The notes beneath the pieces are model-generated. The model did no database searches. It was not told where the DNA came from and worked only from the letters and a program-made list of their open reading frames with translations. A stretch of 64,000 bases of DNA. Origin: Heligmosomoides polygyrus polygyrus. Taxonomy: Eukaryota; Nematoda; Chromadorea; Rhabditida; Heligmosomidae. The translations under genes were made by a program, and so were the position numbers. Below are positions 1-11,469 of the stretch, piece after piece. The stretch covers positions 83,680,408 through 83,744,407 of the forward strand of contig OX377202.1 of NCBI GenBank assembly GCA_947396885.1, given 5' to 3'. The first letter of the stretch is position 1, and every line of letters starts with the position of its first letter.

Positions 1-2100
1 GGTCATGCTCTTCCATTAGTAGTTCTAACAACAGTCATTGCCGGATCCTTCCTCTCGAGATGATATCCGCTTCAGCATTTCCATTGCCTGGTATATCTCC
101 ATTGCTATCCTTAGTGCACCTGTAGGCTTCTAGCTAACAAGTGACCGGGTCATATTTTTCTGGCAGACCTTCTTTTTTGCGTTTAAATTCTTATCAGCAC
201 CCTCTACTCTACTCTATTTCCGTGCGCACCGGATTCCTCTGTGAGCTGCATACTAACAGTTCAAAAAGTACCAAAAAATGACCAAATACTTTTGCTTAAC
301 TCCGTTTCCACGACATGCTCATGTACAGTTGAGATTCTGGTAACCGAGTTCGCTTCAGAGTTCAAAAATGCGACACTGCGTGCGCTGAAGATGCAGCTAA
401 CTACGATAATCATAGCCTGTTTAGCAACAGGATCATAATCTTCTAAATATTGTGCTTACAATCATTAAGTAGCTGTCTCTAGGGATATTGATGTTCAGTC
501 GTCGACGAGAGAAAAGAGGGCAACTGAATCGAATAACTCGCTGAGCAGGTGCTGGGATCTTATACACTCTTCTTTAGTAACCAATGTTCTTCCGAAATTA
601 CACCATGGCTGTAGAAAGGATCAGGACACCGCTCTTTTCGTTGTGAGGCGGTTCATTACAGTGTGTACTGCACAGACGAACCATGGTAATGAATCAACGC
701 ATCATCGAGAACTACGGATCTAGAAGAAAGTGATTTTGTTAGTCTTTCGGACTCTATTCAAATGACCATAACTTTAACCTGGGATAACCATTTCAAACAC
801 CATTGCGGATATATCCAGTCGGCATATCTCTCTGAGCTCGGAGAAATGAAGGGCTCTTTTGAGAGAGCTGCTTTGCGGAACTCTGAACTTATCGGAATAC
901 ATTTTTGACATCCTCATGTGCACAGTGAATTTTCCTCTCTGTAGGATTTTGTAGAATCTTGTAAGAAATGGAAGTAAAAGTCCGCGTTTAGGAAAGTTTG
1001 TTGATAGATTACACAAGGTCAAGTAGAACCTTGAAGCCGAGAGCTTCGAGCTTTCACGCTGATGAATTTGATGATGATCAATTTAGAGTTGTGGCTGTAA
1101 ACAATGGGTAAGAATAACTACCTTACCAGAGGAGGTAGCACACCCTGATGTACTCTACTATCTTCAACACCAACAACTTTGACCCGCACTAAAAAACGCT
1201 TATTAGCGAAACAGACTATCGGATCTATATTCTGTTCGAGACACTGAAGACAAACGATCCCCAGGTTCTCCTACCCACCTACAAATCTTAAGGAGACTCA
1301 TCATGAAATTTGCCACCACTGAACAAAAACCCTCAAAAACCCTGTCAGGAGGAATTCAACTCCTTGAAAGCGTCAAAACAATTCCATGCGAAAGCTGTTT
1401 ATGAAATGCTTTAGGTGGTTTTCAAGTGGTGGTGATGGGGCAAGACAAATAGGCTTACCCTCCCTGGGCAAGAAGAACAAGGGAGATACCGGATATTCGA
1501 AGCTATAACTAGGAGGCTTTTAATAGGCCATACAGAAATCTATTCTACAGACCCTACAAGTTTTTTGAAATCGAATAGAAAGGCGTAGATTGTTCTCAGA
1601 TTTGTTAGGTCTTAATTTAGGTCGATCCTCCTCCTCGAAATCTTAAGGAGCTCAACCTACTTATAGATAAAGATGAAAATGTCACTAACATGCCCATGTC
1701 TCGTTTTAGGCGCCTTGTCGCTTATAAATGATGTGCTGCTGTAATTCTCCAGAAAGTCACATAGTATTTTTGATCACTTTCTTATGCGGGTGAGACTTTG
1801 TGTTGTGTTCTTCGATAATTACACCTTCACCATTGGGAGCACCAAACTCGATGTCATGCTCGACTGTGGACCACCCCTCCACACCATTTTCCTCATCTAC
1901 CAGCCTCTTTAGTCTTCAACTTATTGCGTTCTGCCGAAAGGACACAAGTCATTTTTATCTTCACAAGCTCCTTCGATCTACGTCTGATAGCTCACAAGCG
2001 GGTGAACAATACACCCTCTCAGTGTTTGGAAGGATCCTGATCCACACGATCAGGACGTTTTTTCACTATTACATTTCTTCATACCATCATACTCTATAAT
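1..2100. other. No recognisable gene
   Basis: Only short, stop-rich open frames are present. The longest (1800-2099 plus, 774-1022 minus) have no family motif and no splice-flanked structure that I can see. No repeat shared with the rest of the window was recognised. Confidence 0.4.
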
Positions 2101-2109
2101 AACGCGCTA

Positions 2110-2620
2110 AGCGATGAGTCATCCTATCGATCGGCGCAGCCGCAGAAATTACCGGGGGGAAATAGGGGGATCACGCACGAAAATAGCGAAAAATACCCAG
2201 ACGTCTTCTCCAGGCGTGGGAACATCGGCCATGGGGCAATCGAAGTTGCTGAACACGAACCTGAAGTTTGTTTTTAAAGTATCGATCGCATCCAATCGAT
2301 GTTGACCAAACTATCGATTTTTTGTGAATGTCGTCCAGGCGGTCCAAAATTTAGCCCTGAGGGTAGTCGAGATCGCTGAACACGAATCTAAAATTCGTTA
2401 TCGAAATATCGATCGCCACCAATCGATATGTCGAATGGCTAAATTACGGGTCACGAAAATAGCGGAAAATACCAAGACTTCTTCTATGTGGCTAGGAACT
2501 TTAGCCCTGGAGGTAGTCGAGGTAGCTCAACACGAATCTGAAGTTCGTTTTAAAGTTTCGATCGCCATCTATCGATACTGATCAAATTACGGGGCACGAA
2601 AATAACAGAGAATATCCAGA
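2110..2620. repeat. Degenerate tandem repeat, about 130-150 base units
   Basis: Three diverged units are visible. Each carries an AACACGAA block followed by TCGATCGC and ATCGAT (starting near 2248, 2375 and 2525). Each also has a CACGAAAATA block followed by a GAC.TCTTC block (near 2172, 2450 and 2593). Unit spacing is about 127 and 150 bases. Two short open frames here simply follow the repeat. It runs directly into the shorter minisatellite to its right. Confidence 0.7.
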
Positions 2621-2634
2621 CGTCTTCCACGTGC

Positions 2635-2795
2635 CAGGGATTCAGAAGACGTGCGGAATACGTTGCATGACGTGCCTGCGACTCATAGGACGTGCAGAAG
2701 ACTTCGCTCATCGTGCTTGGGGATTCAGGTAGACGTGCCGAAGACGTTGTCCAATGTGCCTGGGTAATCAGGTGTGCCGAAGACGGCGTCCGCTA
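2635..2795. repeat. Minisatellite, GACGTGC-type units
   Basis: Several imperfect units of roughly 50-60 bases contain GATTCAG, AAGACGTGCC and GACGTTGTCCA words. A related array is present at about 50955-51205, so this is a family rather than a one-off array. Nothing coding is apparent. Confidence 0.6.
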
Positions 2796-3129
2796 AAGGT
2801 GGATCATTGAGGGGGACCAGTACCAGTAATGGGGGACCGTTCACTAGGAGAAGACCAGTACTGAGGAACCAATAAATCGCCCTATCATACTCAACACTGT
2901 ACGTACTGCGAGCCTGTTGTATTCCTAGGTAGGAAAATAAGCTGTACAAGTAGAGCAGCTAGCTTGATGTGATTGGCCTTAGCTTAGCGATACTGCAACA
3001 TCGCGCGAAGCGCGCAAGTGCGAAGCACGCCGATAGGCTTGACGGCGCACTTGTTTGACATATATAAGCACACTTACCGCCTAGGAAGATATCTATCCAG
3101 TCAAGCTGCCTTCACTTCAGCATAAACCA

Positions 3130-3700
3130 GGGAAACGCAGTAGCAGTAGTCAGCGTAGAGAGCGTTATAACCTCTGTCGTGATAGTTACCTTAGGTATAG
3201 AGAGATTGAATCAATGGAAACTTTCCCCGGATTTCTTGATGAAAGACACTTCTGCTCTTCTAAGGATTCACAACTGCAGATTACTACCCCTATTAAGGAC
3301 CATTCAATGGATAATTAACTGAAGACTCTGAGCGCACGTTTATACCGCATCACACCCTTAGGATGGATACTAAGCCCGTAGTCTCTTCTCAAATAGACCG
3401 TTCGCTTTATTCATCTTGTAAATTATTAGACAATCATGTGCATAAATTTTCCGGCAATCAGGATAAACCAAATCGTAGTCAGCGTAAAGAACTTTATAAT
3501 CTTCGCCGTGATAAATAGCAAAGGTTTAGAGACAGTAACCTAGAATTGGTTGAGGTGTGTGTGCAGACACTTCGACAACGTGGTGGACTGGCATCGAGTC
3601 TCACTCGCGAGGCAGAACGTGCACTCCGCAGCGTTCAAAAGAGTGAGTTCCTTTAGGCTTGTGGCTACATGAGCTCAATATACTTCAAAACCTTGGTTTT
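3130..3700 (+). other. Duplicated coding-like segment, unknown family
   Basis: Two related blocks occur near 3140-3182 and 3474-3540. In the plus-strand frame both read a GlnArg-rich peptide of the form SQR.E.YNL.RD. The second block continues open as SNLELVEVCVQTL and LTREAERALRSVQKSEF before a stop near 3657. A TATATAAG box lies upstream near 3060. This could be a decayed retrotransposon ORF or LTR-internal region. I do not recognise the family. Confidence 0.3.
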
Positions 3701-4930
3701 AGGGAGACCTCGTGGTAATTCGTTACCCGAGCGTGGGAAGGAGCAGGTGGTTAGAGAACACCTATGAGATGGAGGGAGCCAGCAGGCAGCTCGAGGCTGC
3801 CGACATCTACCTGCTCCGGTTCGAGATGAGATTCCGCTTACATTATTTATTTGCCGTTATTTATGAATCTTTTTTTAGGACACGGTTGTTGGCGGTAAGG
3901 AGGCGCCGACGCTCTGCGCTGACCTGACCGCCACGAAGGCTTCTATGTCGAAGCTGACATTGGACAGATGTCAGATATCGACACAGGGTCTTTCAACCCT
4001 GGTCGTCGGCTTGAAGCCGCAGGAGATTAGCGTCTATGGCAGCAAGGACGCGAGGGGAATCGCATGCAGAGGAGAACGTGACTCTGGTTCATCTAATTGT
4101 GTGTACAGTACAAAAATACATGTTGTTGCTACGTTGAGAGGTATCAGTTTTGATAAAATCTTGGTCAAAGATCGAGAAATCTATAATATGGATTGATGCT
4201 GGTTCCTTGTTTGAAATTTTCCGCTGTGAGGTTCATCTGTCAGTTATCTTATTCACTTCGCCTTGTTCATCCGAGTGTATACATGCATTTCTGTATATGA
4301 TAAAAATAACACGACATGAGTTATTGTGTTGTTCGATTAGTGCGAGGAAGTTGAATGAGAAATACATAAAAATAAGCAATTTCACCTCTATCGTGCTACA
4401 GCAAGATCTTATTGGTTTGCAGTTTTTTTTTTATTATTTTTTCGTAGTACTAGTTATTTAGTATAGGAGGTGGAACAACCGCAGTTGTAAATAACTTTAG
4501 AGTGGGCCCTCCTCAATACTGGTCGACTAGAGCGAAACAGGATAAGAGACCTCCTGCATAGACCATTCCCTACTAGAGTTTTACCTGCATTTTACTTTCA
4601 CACGACATCATGCGCACCAAACCTCGTTGTTTCTTCACATTCGGTTCATAACTTTTATTACGTGAGCGATACAGAAGGATATAAAATGAACAATGTATGA
4701 TACGAAAATCACACCTACATCAATAGTGCATCCATATAGGCCCCTAAGGCGGCGATAGACAAAACGACAGTCAACGATTATTGAAGCCGCTAGGTTTCAT
4801 GATCTCTAGCTTTCAGCAACAGTTTAAAACTGGACTTATGACTTATTTATTCTTAAAGAATCTACCGTTGAACGCCTTGATGCCCATTCGAATGATTTTC
4901 ATTCCGCTGCAACCCACTTCTTATTTTTCA
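3700..4930. other. No recognisable gene
   Basis: Short unrelated open frames only. A poly-T stretch lies near 4425-4442. No repeat family was recognised. Confidence 0.35.
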
Positions 4931-5200
4931 AGTTTGCCACAATTTGAACCATGACGTCTATTTGTGCAATTACTTTTGCAACCCAATACAAGCTGTTCAC
5001 TCAAGTCATCCTGAGTAGTATCAGCAGAACGCTGGACGAAGGACAGCAATTCGAACAAGTAGAATCACATACACACCATTACGAAGCTTATCGAAGTGTC
5101 ACGAGAGTACAAGCTGCCGCTGTGCCTCAAGTTTATCTACGTGGTGAAGGCATGCGACTGCATCGAAACTGAAGCAGACTTCGAGGCCCTGTTCACTCAC
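4930..5200 (+). mobile_element. RTE-class reverse transcriptase fragment (left half)
   Basis: The plus strand reads YKLFTQVILSSISRTLDEGQ, then after a frame change KLIEVSREYKLPLCLKFI and an eroded catalytic motif A with V.KACDCIETEA in place of the usual DLKKAFDSVETEA. This matches the central reverse transcriptase of nematode RTE LINEs, so it is a pseudogenised copy that lost the motif A aspartates. The reading stops where a long inverted repeat begins at about 5201 and resumes at about 7000. The two halves look like one RTE copy split by an insertion. Confidence 0.7.
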
Positions 5201-6990
5201 AAGCGTATGTACGAACGGGGGAGGAGAATCCCAATCCCTTAGTTGGTATAAAAATGTGTTTCTTTTTTGCCAAGTCGTCAAACCAAAGGAGTAGAGGGTC
5301 CTTGAATTCACAATGGGATCGGCTCCTCTCGAGTTCTAGAGTCCCTTGTACACCCGCGATGGCTGGCTCGGAGCCTGGCTCGGAGCGCAATGGATAGTGG
5401 CGCTGCTTTTTGCGAGGGAGGTCGAGGGTCTCCTACGCTGCTGTGTTTTTGCATTTCAACTGGTTGGTTGAAATTTGAGGGATTCTGACGTTCACACCAT
5501 TTTCAGAGCAGAGGTTTTTTGCGCAATTTTCCAGCTGCATATGCGTATGGGCGGTATTCAGCATGATGGTGTATCAACGTTCAACACCAGTGATACAGAG
5601 GCAGAAAGTGCATGAAGCAGCACTTATGACAATACGGACAGCGTACAGGATCCTCACAATTTATTTCCCTACATGGACCAGTGACCTCGGGAAAAGCTAT
5701 CCTGCTCGGATTTTCAGAAGAAAACAAAACAAACAGAATGTGACGTCGGAGGTGGTTCAAGTGAGAAACGCGGTCTGTGAATCCCGCAATTTAACCTAAA
5801 TACCATCGATACGCTCTTTCAGTCATCTTTGCTTGTCACCTGGAGATCAGAGATCTGCTGAAGGTTTCCAAAAACCTAACAACAACAATGTCCTACGATG
5901 CCTACAAAATGGACAGCATATGAAGGTAAGGTCCAAGCTGCTGGTAGCTGAAGAAGAAAAGATTTGTTATTTGTAGTGATACTGAAGTCGTGTCGCTGGT
6001 GCACCGAATCCTGTGCCATCCTCACGTGGAAAAGCTGGTTGCTTTTGCCTGGTTCAAAGGTGGTTATACGAAGTCACATCCTGGTCTCTTTGAATATTCG
6101 AGCAGGATGGTTTTTCTCGATGTCATTGGTCCATCTAGGGAAAGAAACTCTTTTTAAACGCTATCTAGATTGTGGGCGCGTGTAGTGCAGTTGGAGGAGG
6201 CGCGACTGTCGCGTGCACCCGATACCAGGTTCCTGGTTCGGATTTCCCGCCCAGGCCAACCAAGCCTTCCATGCCTCCGGGGTAGGTGAATTGGTACCAG
6301 ACTTGTCTGGGAAGGATGAAGCGCTGACTTGTTCATCGGCTGGCCACCGCAAGTCATTGTATGGCCAAATACGCATTCATGTCGCCTCCATGACATCTCG
6401 TAGAAGTAGAATGCGCTGGCGCATCCCAGAAGAGATTGAGTAACGCCGTCCTTTATCCTTTATCCTTATCCTTATATGTATTGCAGTCAGTGCTTCTGTT
6501 TCATGCAATTTGTATCTGTGCATCACTGGTGCTGAACGTTCATACATCATTATTATATGTTGAATAGCTTTCTCATTGCCTTTTGGTTAAAAAACCGTTC
6601 AGTAATAAACAAGTGGCAAGGAAGTTACTCTCCGAAGCATACGGCTGAAAAAGTCCGTAGAAAACGTCTGGAAAGGTACAGACGTCATGTTCCTTTAAAT
6701 CTCAACCAGACTGTTGAAATGCAAAGATGCAGCTGCGCAGATGAATCAAACCCCTCGAGTTCCCTCACACGAAGCAACATCACTACCCGCGCTTCAAGCC
6801 GCTTCTCGGGAGAGACATCGCGGGCGTACAAGAGGGACCACAACTCGTGAAACGCCGATTCCACTGTGACTTCAAGAACCCTCTTCTCCTTTGGTTTTAA
6901 GACTTTGCAAAAAAGAAACACATCTCTATACCAATTAAGGGGTGGGGATTCTCCCTATATGACTTGCTCTTCCCGTTCATACATAAGCTT
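5201..6990. mobile_element. Long-inverted-repeat element inserted in RTE
   Basis: The left arm (about 5201-5430) and right arm (about 6760-6990) are inverted copies of each other. Shared landmarks are AAGCGTATGTACGAACGGG, a GTGTTTCTTTTTTGC block, CCAAAGGAG and CGCCCGCGATG-like words. The arms are about 230 bases with several mismatches and a small indel. The interior has no intact transposase and contains a SINE at 6174-6476. The exact ends and target duplication are not clear. It is probably a non-autonomous foldback or long-TIR DNA element. Confidence 0.6.
6174..6476 (+). mobile_element. tRNA-derived SINE, family 1
   Basis: Full-length copy. It has the tRNA-like head GGGCGCGTGTAGTGCAG with box A and box B (GGTTCGGATT), a conserved body with ACCAAGCCTTCCATGCCTCC and GACTTGTCTGGGAAGGA, and a 3' tail of CCTTTAT/CCTTAT repeats. 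It lies inside the long-inverted-repeat element. Confidence 0.8.
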
Positions 6991-7335
6991 CAGACCCATC
7001 AGTTTTCAGGGCTTTCCTACTCAGTTCATCAGAATTCTTCGGGAGCTGTTCAATGGATGCGCGACCATGATCTCACCATTCTATATCGACGTCATCATCA
7101 ACGTGAAGAGAGAGAGGGGGGGGGGGGTTCGGCAGAGGGTACCATATCCCCGAAGCTTCTTCAAGGTCACTCTTGGAAATGACTTGCACGATGTAGAATA
7201 GGGAAACGTGGGAGTGAAGGACGACGGACGAACTGCACCATGTGCGCTTCGCTGACGAGATTGTGCTCATAACACCGACCCTCAGCCAGGCGGAACGAAT
7301 GCCGGCCGACTTCGATCTTTCGACTGTATTCGATG
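6990..7335 (+). mobile_element. RTE reverse transcriptase fragment (right half)
   Basis: The plus strand reads QGFPTQFIRILRELFNGC, ISPFYIDVIINVKR, then after a G-run frame slip TISPKL (the motif B' region of GVRQGDTISPKLF). After another slip it reads LHHVRFADEIVLITPTLSQA, the YADD/FADD motif C region, here FADE. This is the downstream continuation of the RT fragment at 4930-5200. Both D-to-E change and frame breaks show that it is dead. A run of G residues at about 7115-7127 sits at the first break. Confidence 0.75.
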
Positions 7336-7339
7336 ACCA

Positions 7340-7870
7340 GCGCGACGACAGGTGATACAGGTGAGACTTCACGCATTTCTCCATTTTGTGGAACAAGAAA
7401 TACTTTACTGGCTATTGGTAGATGTACATACAATCAAAAACAACGATAAAGTGTAAAGCATGACGTAACAAAATGCTATGTACACATGACTAGAATCACT
7501 CAGCTGGGACAACTTCGAAGATCAGTAAGAATCATAATGGATGGCGAAATCTGACTGTCGATGGCGACTAGAGAGTGCGAGAAATTCAAGGTGAAGCAAG
7601 CATACTTACGACATCACAAGTGGCACTTGGATAACTATGAGATGGTGCCACCGAAGTGCTCTACTCTAGAATTCTAACTCAGGAGAATGTTCTGAGATGT
7701 CTATGGTCACCGAGTTCGTGCGACTTATTACCGAATTCGAATACTCTTATACTCATAGGCACATATGAAATGAACACACTGAAGGTAGGCTTGGAGACTT
7801 TGATGAGGAGATTAGTTGACGGCGATCTGAACAACCTCAGAGTGAGACCTGAATGGGTGCACACATCTGG
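7340..7870. other. No recognisable gene
   Basis: Short open frames on both strands without motifs. This is 3' flank of the minus-strand gene ending at 7874. Confidence 0.35.
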
Positions 7871-7873
7871 ACG

Positions 7874-8417
7874 CTATAGTCGGGACTGAGCCGTGGGAGA
7901 CGATCGCTCCAAGCTGCCGGCCACAGAACTGTATGACGGTGGAGGTGACGGTGGACGAAAGCCCAGATTCTGAAACGGTGGAATGGTAGAAACAGTGACA
8001 GTTGTGGCACTGTTCGGAAAGTTTTTCTTCAGCTTTGCTAATGCTCCAACGCAGAAAAACGTCCGAAACCTTAGCGAACTGCAGGGGAGGCAAACACAGC
8101 ATTGGGGCTGATGAAATGCAAAACCTACGATGGGAGGAGCTGAGGGGAGCACGTTGTCGTATGGAGCCGCACACGTACTGCTTATCGTTGGTATCAGTGG
8201 TCGCTGTTGTTCAGACACCTGTAAGAGCATTTAAAGCGTCCTCATAGCATATGAGAACGGGAAGGTTGTTGCTTACCATCATTTCCTGACGAGCCTCATA
8301 GGCGCGGAACTTCTGCAAGCACTTCTTGACATCCTCAGGATCGAGCGGCTTGTCCAGACTGGCAGCTCGTGCTCTAGTCATTGGCCCGAAGCAGTCGCAG
8401 AAGCATCCTCGGACCAT
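7874..8417 (-). CDS. Three 3'-terminal exons of a minus-strand gene, Pro/Tyr-rich tail
   Basis: Three exons join cleanly in phase 0: 8417-8277 (47 codons), 8218-8129 (30 codons) and 7969-7874 (31 codons plus TAG). The first is flanked by a TTCAG acceptor and a GTAAGC donor, with a 58-base intron ending CTTACAG. The second ends at a GTAGGT donor, and the third begins after CGTTTCAG. The first exon starts MVRGCFCDCF (cysteine-rich, basic) and continues with LDPEDVKKCLQKFRAYEARQ. The last carries PPSPPPSYSSV. This resembles a juxtamembrane segment plus a cytoplasmic tail with possible palmitoylation cysteines and a WW/SH3-type proline motif. A transmembrane exon of matching phase lies upstream on the same strand at 17082-16941. 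No family was recognised. An alternative acceptor at about 8079 would give a different last exon. Confidence 0.55.
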
Positions 8418-8551
8418 CTGAATCGAGGATTCCCGTTAAATTATTCATTAACTGATACTCTACCATTGATGAGACCTCGCCGGTAACCACCTAATTCAAG
8501 CGCGAGCTACGTGATTCGGTTGCATTCAGCATAAATATCTCACATATAAGC

Positions 8552-8895
8552 GTAAAGGACGGCGATACTCAATCTTATTAAGGGTTCGCCACGCATTCTA
8601 CTTCTACGGGATGCCGTGGAGGTAATTTGAATTTGGCCAATACTTATCGATTTATTTACTATTTATCAATATTTTCATTTATTCTATTGACAAATTTTTA
8701 TCAATACCATGAATTACAATGGCCAGCCGATGAAAAAGTCATTATTTTGTCCTTTCGAGACAAATCTGTTACCAATTCACCGACTCCGGAAGGATGGAAG
8801 GCTCAGTGGGTCTGATCGAGACGCACAGAAACCAAGAACCTGGTATCAGGTGCACTCGATAGTCGGCATCTCCTCCGATTGCGCTCAACCCGTCC
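8552..8895 (-). mobile_element. tRNA-derived SINE, family 1 (diverged)
   Basis: Minus-orientation copy. It starts with the complement of the CCTTTA tail (TAAAGGACGGCG), and carries CACGCATTCTACTTCTACGG and the complement of the body, ending near GCGCTCAACC. An AT-rich stretch of about 70 bases at 8641-8710 interrupts the body. It lies just upstream of the 8417 exon, within the proposed large intron. Confidence 0.7.
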
Positions 8896-9048
8896 ATCTT
8901 TCATGCAGCAATGATTTTGTCTTAATGCAGGCTTGCTTAAGTTACATGTGCAGCCATTCTTCTGAATAAAAGTGAAAGGTGATGGAAAAGTAATGTGTAT
9001 GCGTTTCAACGCAGTTATTCTTAAATCCTAAATAACAACGAATTCGAT

Positions 9049-9165
9049 CAACAGCGCCGATGGCGAGAACATTCCCGCCCGGCCAGACGGAGGTGCGGGT
9101 TCGAGTTCCGCCTGGCGCTAGAAGTTTTGATCACAACAAAAACATCGTTGTAACAGCTAACAATG
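9049..9165 (+). mobile_element. tRNA-like SINE, family 2
   Basis: The tRNA-like module starts AGCGCCG and ends TGGCGCT, so the acceptor ends can pair. It contains the box B GGTTCGAGTTCC. A conserved 3' extension follows: TTTTGATCACAAC and ACATCGTTGTAACAGCT. The D-arm/box A region is shortened. The same module occurs at 18878, 37844 (minus) and 43090. Confidence 0.6.
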
Positions 9166-9169
9166 AATA

Positions 9170-10390
9170 ATGTTTCAAATTGTTGATTTTTTAATCAGAA
9201 AAGTATAGATTCACATTTTTATAAGAAAAGTTCATTGTTTATTCGTTCAGCGTGCTTCGTGCAAAATAAACGTTTTCGATTTGTCAGCTTCTTAATTATA
9301 ACTGCGCCCGAGTCTAAAAATGATGCGCTGCAGTGAAACCTTTCAAAAAATTTCACGCTTAAAAGTGCTGTTTAATTATTTATCGCCACAGGTATGTTTT
9401 ATGAAGAAAAATAAAACTTGCAGCAACTTTTCTCTACGTAAAACCTCGGGTATGTCAATTTAAGCCTGTCTGTACGTTGCGCCTCTCGAGGTTTTTAGAT
9501 TTAGCGAGTAGTGTTCGCACCGAAACACGTTGAGGGAAAAGTGGTGATGGAAGCACTGTCCTCCTCACATTAGACTAGACATTAGACATTAGCACTGTCC
9601 TCATTAACTCCTGAGGGAAGTTTGAAGAAGCCATTTTAGGCACAGTCTAGGGAGCTCAGTACAGTACGACCTAGTTTTATCTACCAGTGTAGGTAGGTAA
9701 GCACGAAACTCTTCGATTCTTGTTCACTTGGAAAACTGTGTGAAACAACAGATAATCTAAACAGGCTTCAAATTTCTACTTTGCAGCGTGATAGAACTCG
9801 CTTTGTTTTTGTACATTACAGAAGTGAAAATTCGAACACTTTTCGAAACGCGTTCACCGTCTTTCCGTTCTGATTGCGGTAGTATTGTTCTAACCAAAAA
9901 GCTCCACAACGCCCCAATGTCAGTGTTAATAGAAAGTGTTCGATGACTTTCATCACACAGTGTATAGTTTCATTGATAGGAATTGATGTCACCATCAACT
10001 TGTAATTGGGTCGAATGAAATAAATTTCTGATGGGATATATGATCATGAGAGGCCAATTTGCGTGTTTTGCGCCACAGAAGGCTTTTAGGTGGGCCTTCA
10101 TTTCTCACTACCTGGACGATTTCGACATCTTGTCATATTCAAAGGCCTGAACATGGTGCTTAGGGTATAATTGGCACTCTACATCACCAAGCGCCTTAGC
10201 ACTCAACAACTGGATCCCGATATTCACCCACGTTAGTTGACCAGCAGAGGCGGATGGAGCACGCTCTGTACTAATACCAGTCTATCCACACGTCCCAATG
10301 AGACACTGCTCTCAACAGAAAGAAGGCCTTGTCAGTTGTTCATTACTGAATTTCTTGGGTAGACATATAATTCCTTTAACTACTTTTTTT
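9170..10390. other. No recognisable gene
   Basis: AT-rich, stop-rich sequence. A local duplication of CATTAGAC words lies near 9570-9590. No motif-bearing open frame. Confidence 0.35.
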
Positions 10391-10398
10391 TTGCCGAA

Positions 10399-10867
10399 TT
10401 ATCTCTCTCGAAGTCGTAAAAAGGGTGCTTTCACTTCAACGTCGTTTCCATAAATCTGATTAGTCCTTCGCTTTTCACGCAGGCTGGTCAGCGATCTTTG
10501 CCGCTTGCTCGATAGATGTTCTCTATCTAATGCCTGTGCCTTTCCAGTTTCTCCAACAAATTTAGCCCTACATGCATTTGTATGATAGACTGTTCCAATG
10601 TTTGTGCCAACTTCTAATCTACCACTGGAAAAAATAACGCGATTTTTCGAGAGGCACCGCTTCTTATCATAACACCTATTTCGAAACACAACACTGACGC
10701 TTGATGTTGTCGCTAAGATTGTCCACTAACCATACATCGACACTGTTTACCAATTGGGCTTTTGCAATACCGCTTTGAACACCGGCAGTTACTTTATCGG
10801 CAGTCAATGTTAGCAGAAACTGTGCAAAATATGTGGGTAGGTAAGGAGTTCGGAGAACTGAACCCAA
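10399..10867 (-). mobile_element. Penelope-like element remnant (GIY-YIG endonuclease)
   Basis: Two overlapping minus-strand frames read a conserved Penelope-like C-terminal region. The upstream frame gives DNLSDNIKRQ. The downstream frame gives a RCYDKKRC linker, then GTVYHTNACRAKFVGETGK and a REHLSSKRQRSL stretch, then GNDVEV. The order GTVY, then YVGETGR-like FVGETGK, then EHL is typical of the GIY-YIG nuclease of Penelope-like retroelements. A frame change near 10680 and the absence of the reverse transcriptase show a short dead fragment. Confidence 0.65.
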
Positions 10868-10869
10868 AT

Positions 10870-11460
10870 GAACACCAGTGCATCACGTTTAGCCCTCTGA
10901 AGAATACGAAAACTCGAAACAAAACCCTGGTAAATGTCGACTTAAAAATCTCGTGTGGCGCAAGGTACACTTACTTACAACTTCCATTCCAAGAAGAGAA
11001 AAATTAAAAATCACAGGAGACCTCGCATTAAAATTTTTCTCGTGGTTTTTATAAAAGGCTGTTGCTGTATATTTGCTGAATTTCACAAATTTGCTTTGGG
11101 ACGAAGTAGTTGATAGAAAATCACTCCATCTTCAATCATAATGTCACAAACGGAAGATAAATAAATAAGTATTCAGACCAAGCTTTCTGCTCTGTATAAG
11201 GAAGGTTGTTGATCCTAAGGTGCTATATAAGTTTTTAAAGAAAAATCCCATATAAATCTTTTGCTATTTTTTTCGGCGTTCAAGTGGTAAGAACAATAAG
11301 AAGTGGGCTTCCGATAGATACATGTTGTATTCCCATTGCAAATACCACGGTGAAATGTTCAATGTTCTTTCTTCGATAGGCAAAAGGCTGAGGCAGCCCA
11401 ACTCATGTTTCCGGAAAACGAAAATCCCCCACCTTCAACTATGCATGCATTCAAGAAGTT
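10870..11460. other. No recognisable gene
   Basis: Only short open frames without motifs. AT-rich. Confidence 0.35.
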
Positions 11461-11469
11461 GCAGCTTAC

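Noticed and set aside
8002..8247. 81-codon plus-strand ORF
   Set aside because: It is the shadow of the minus-strand exons at 8218-7874, which have coherent splice sites and phases.
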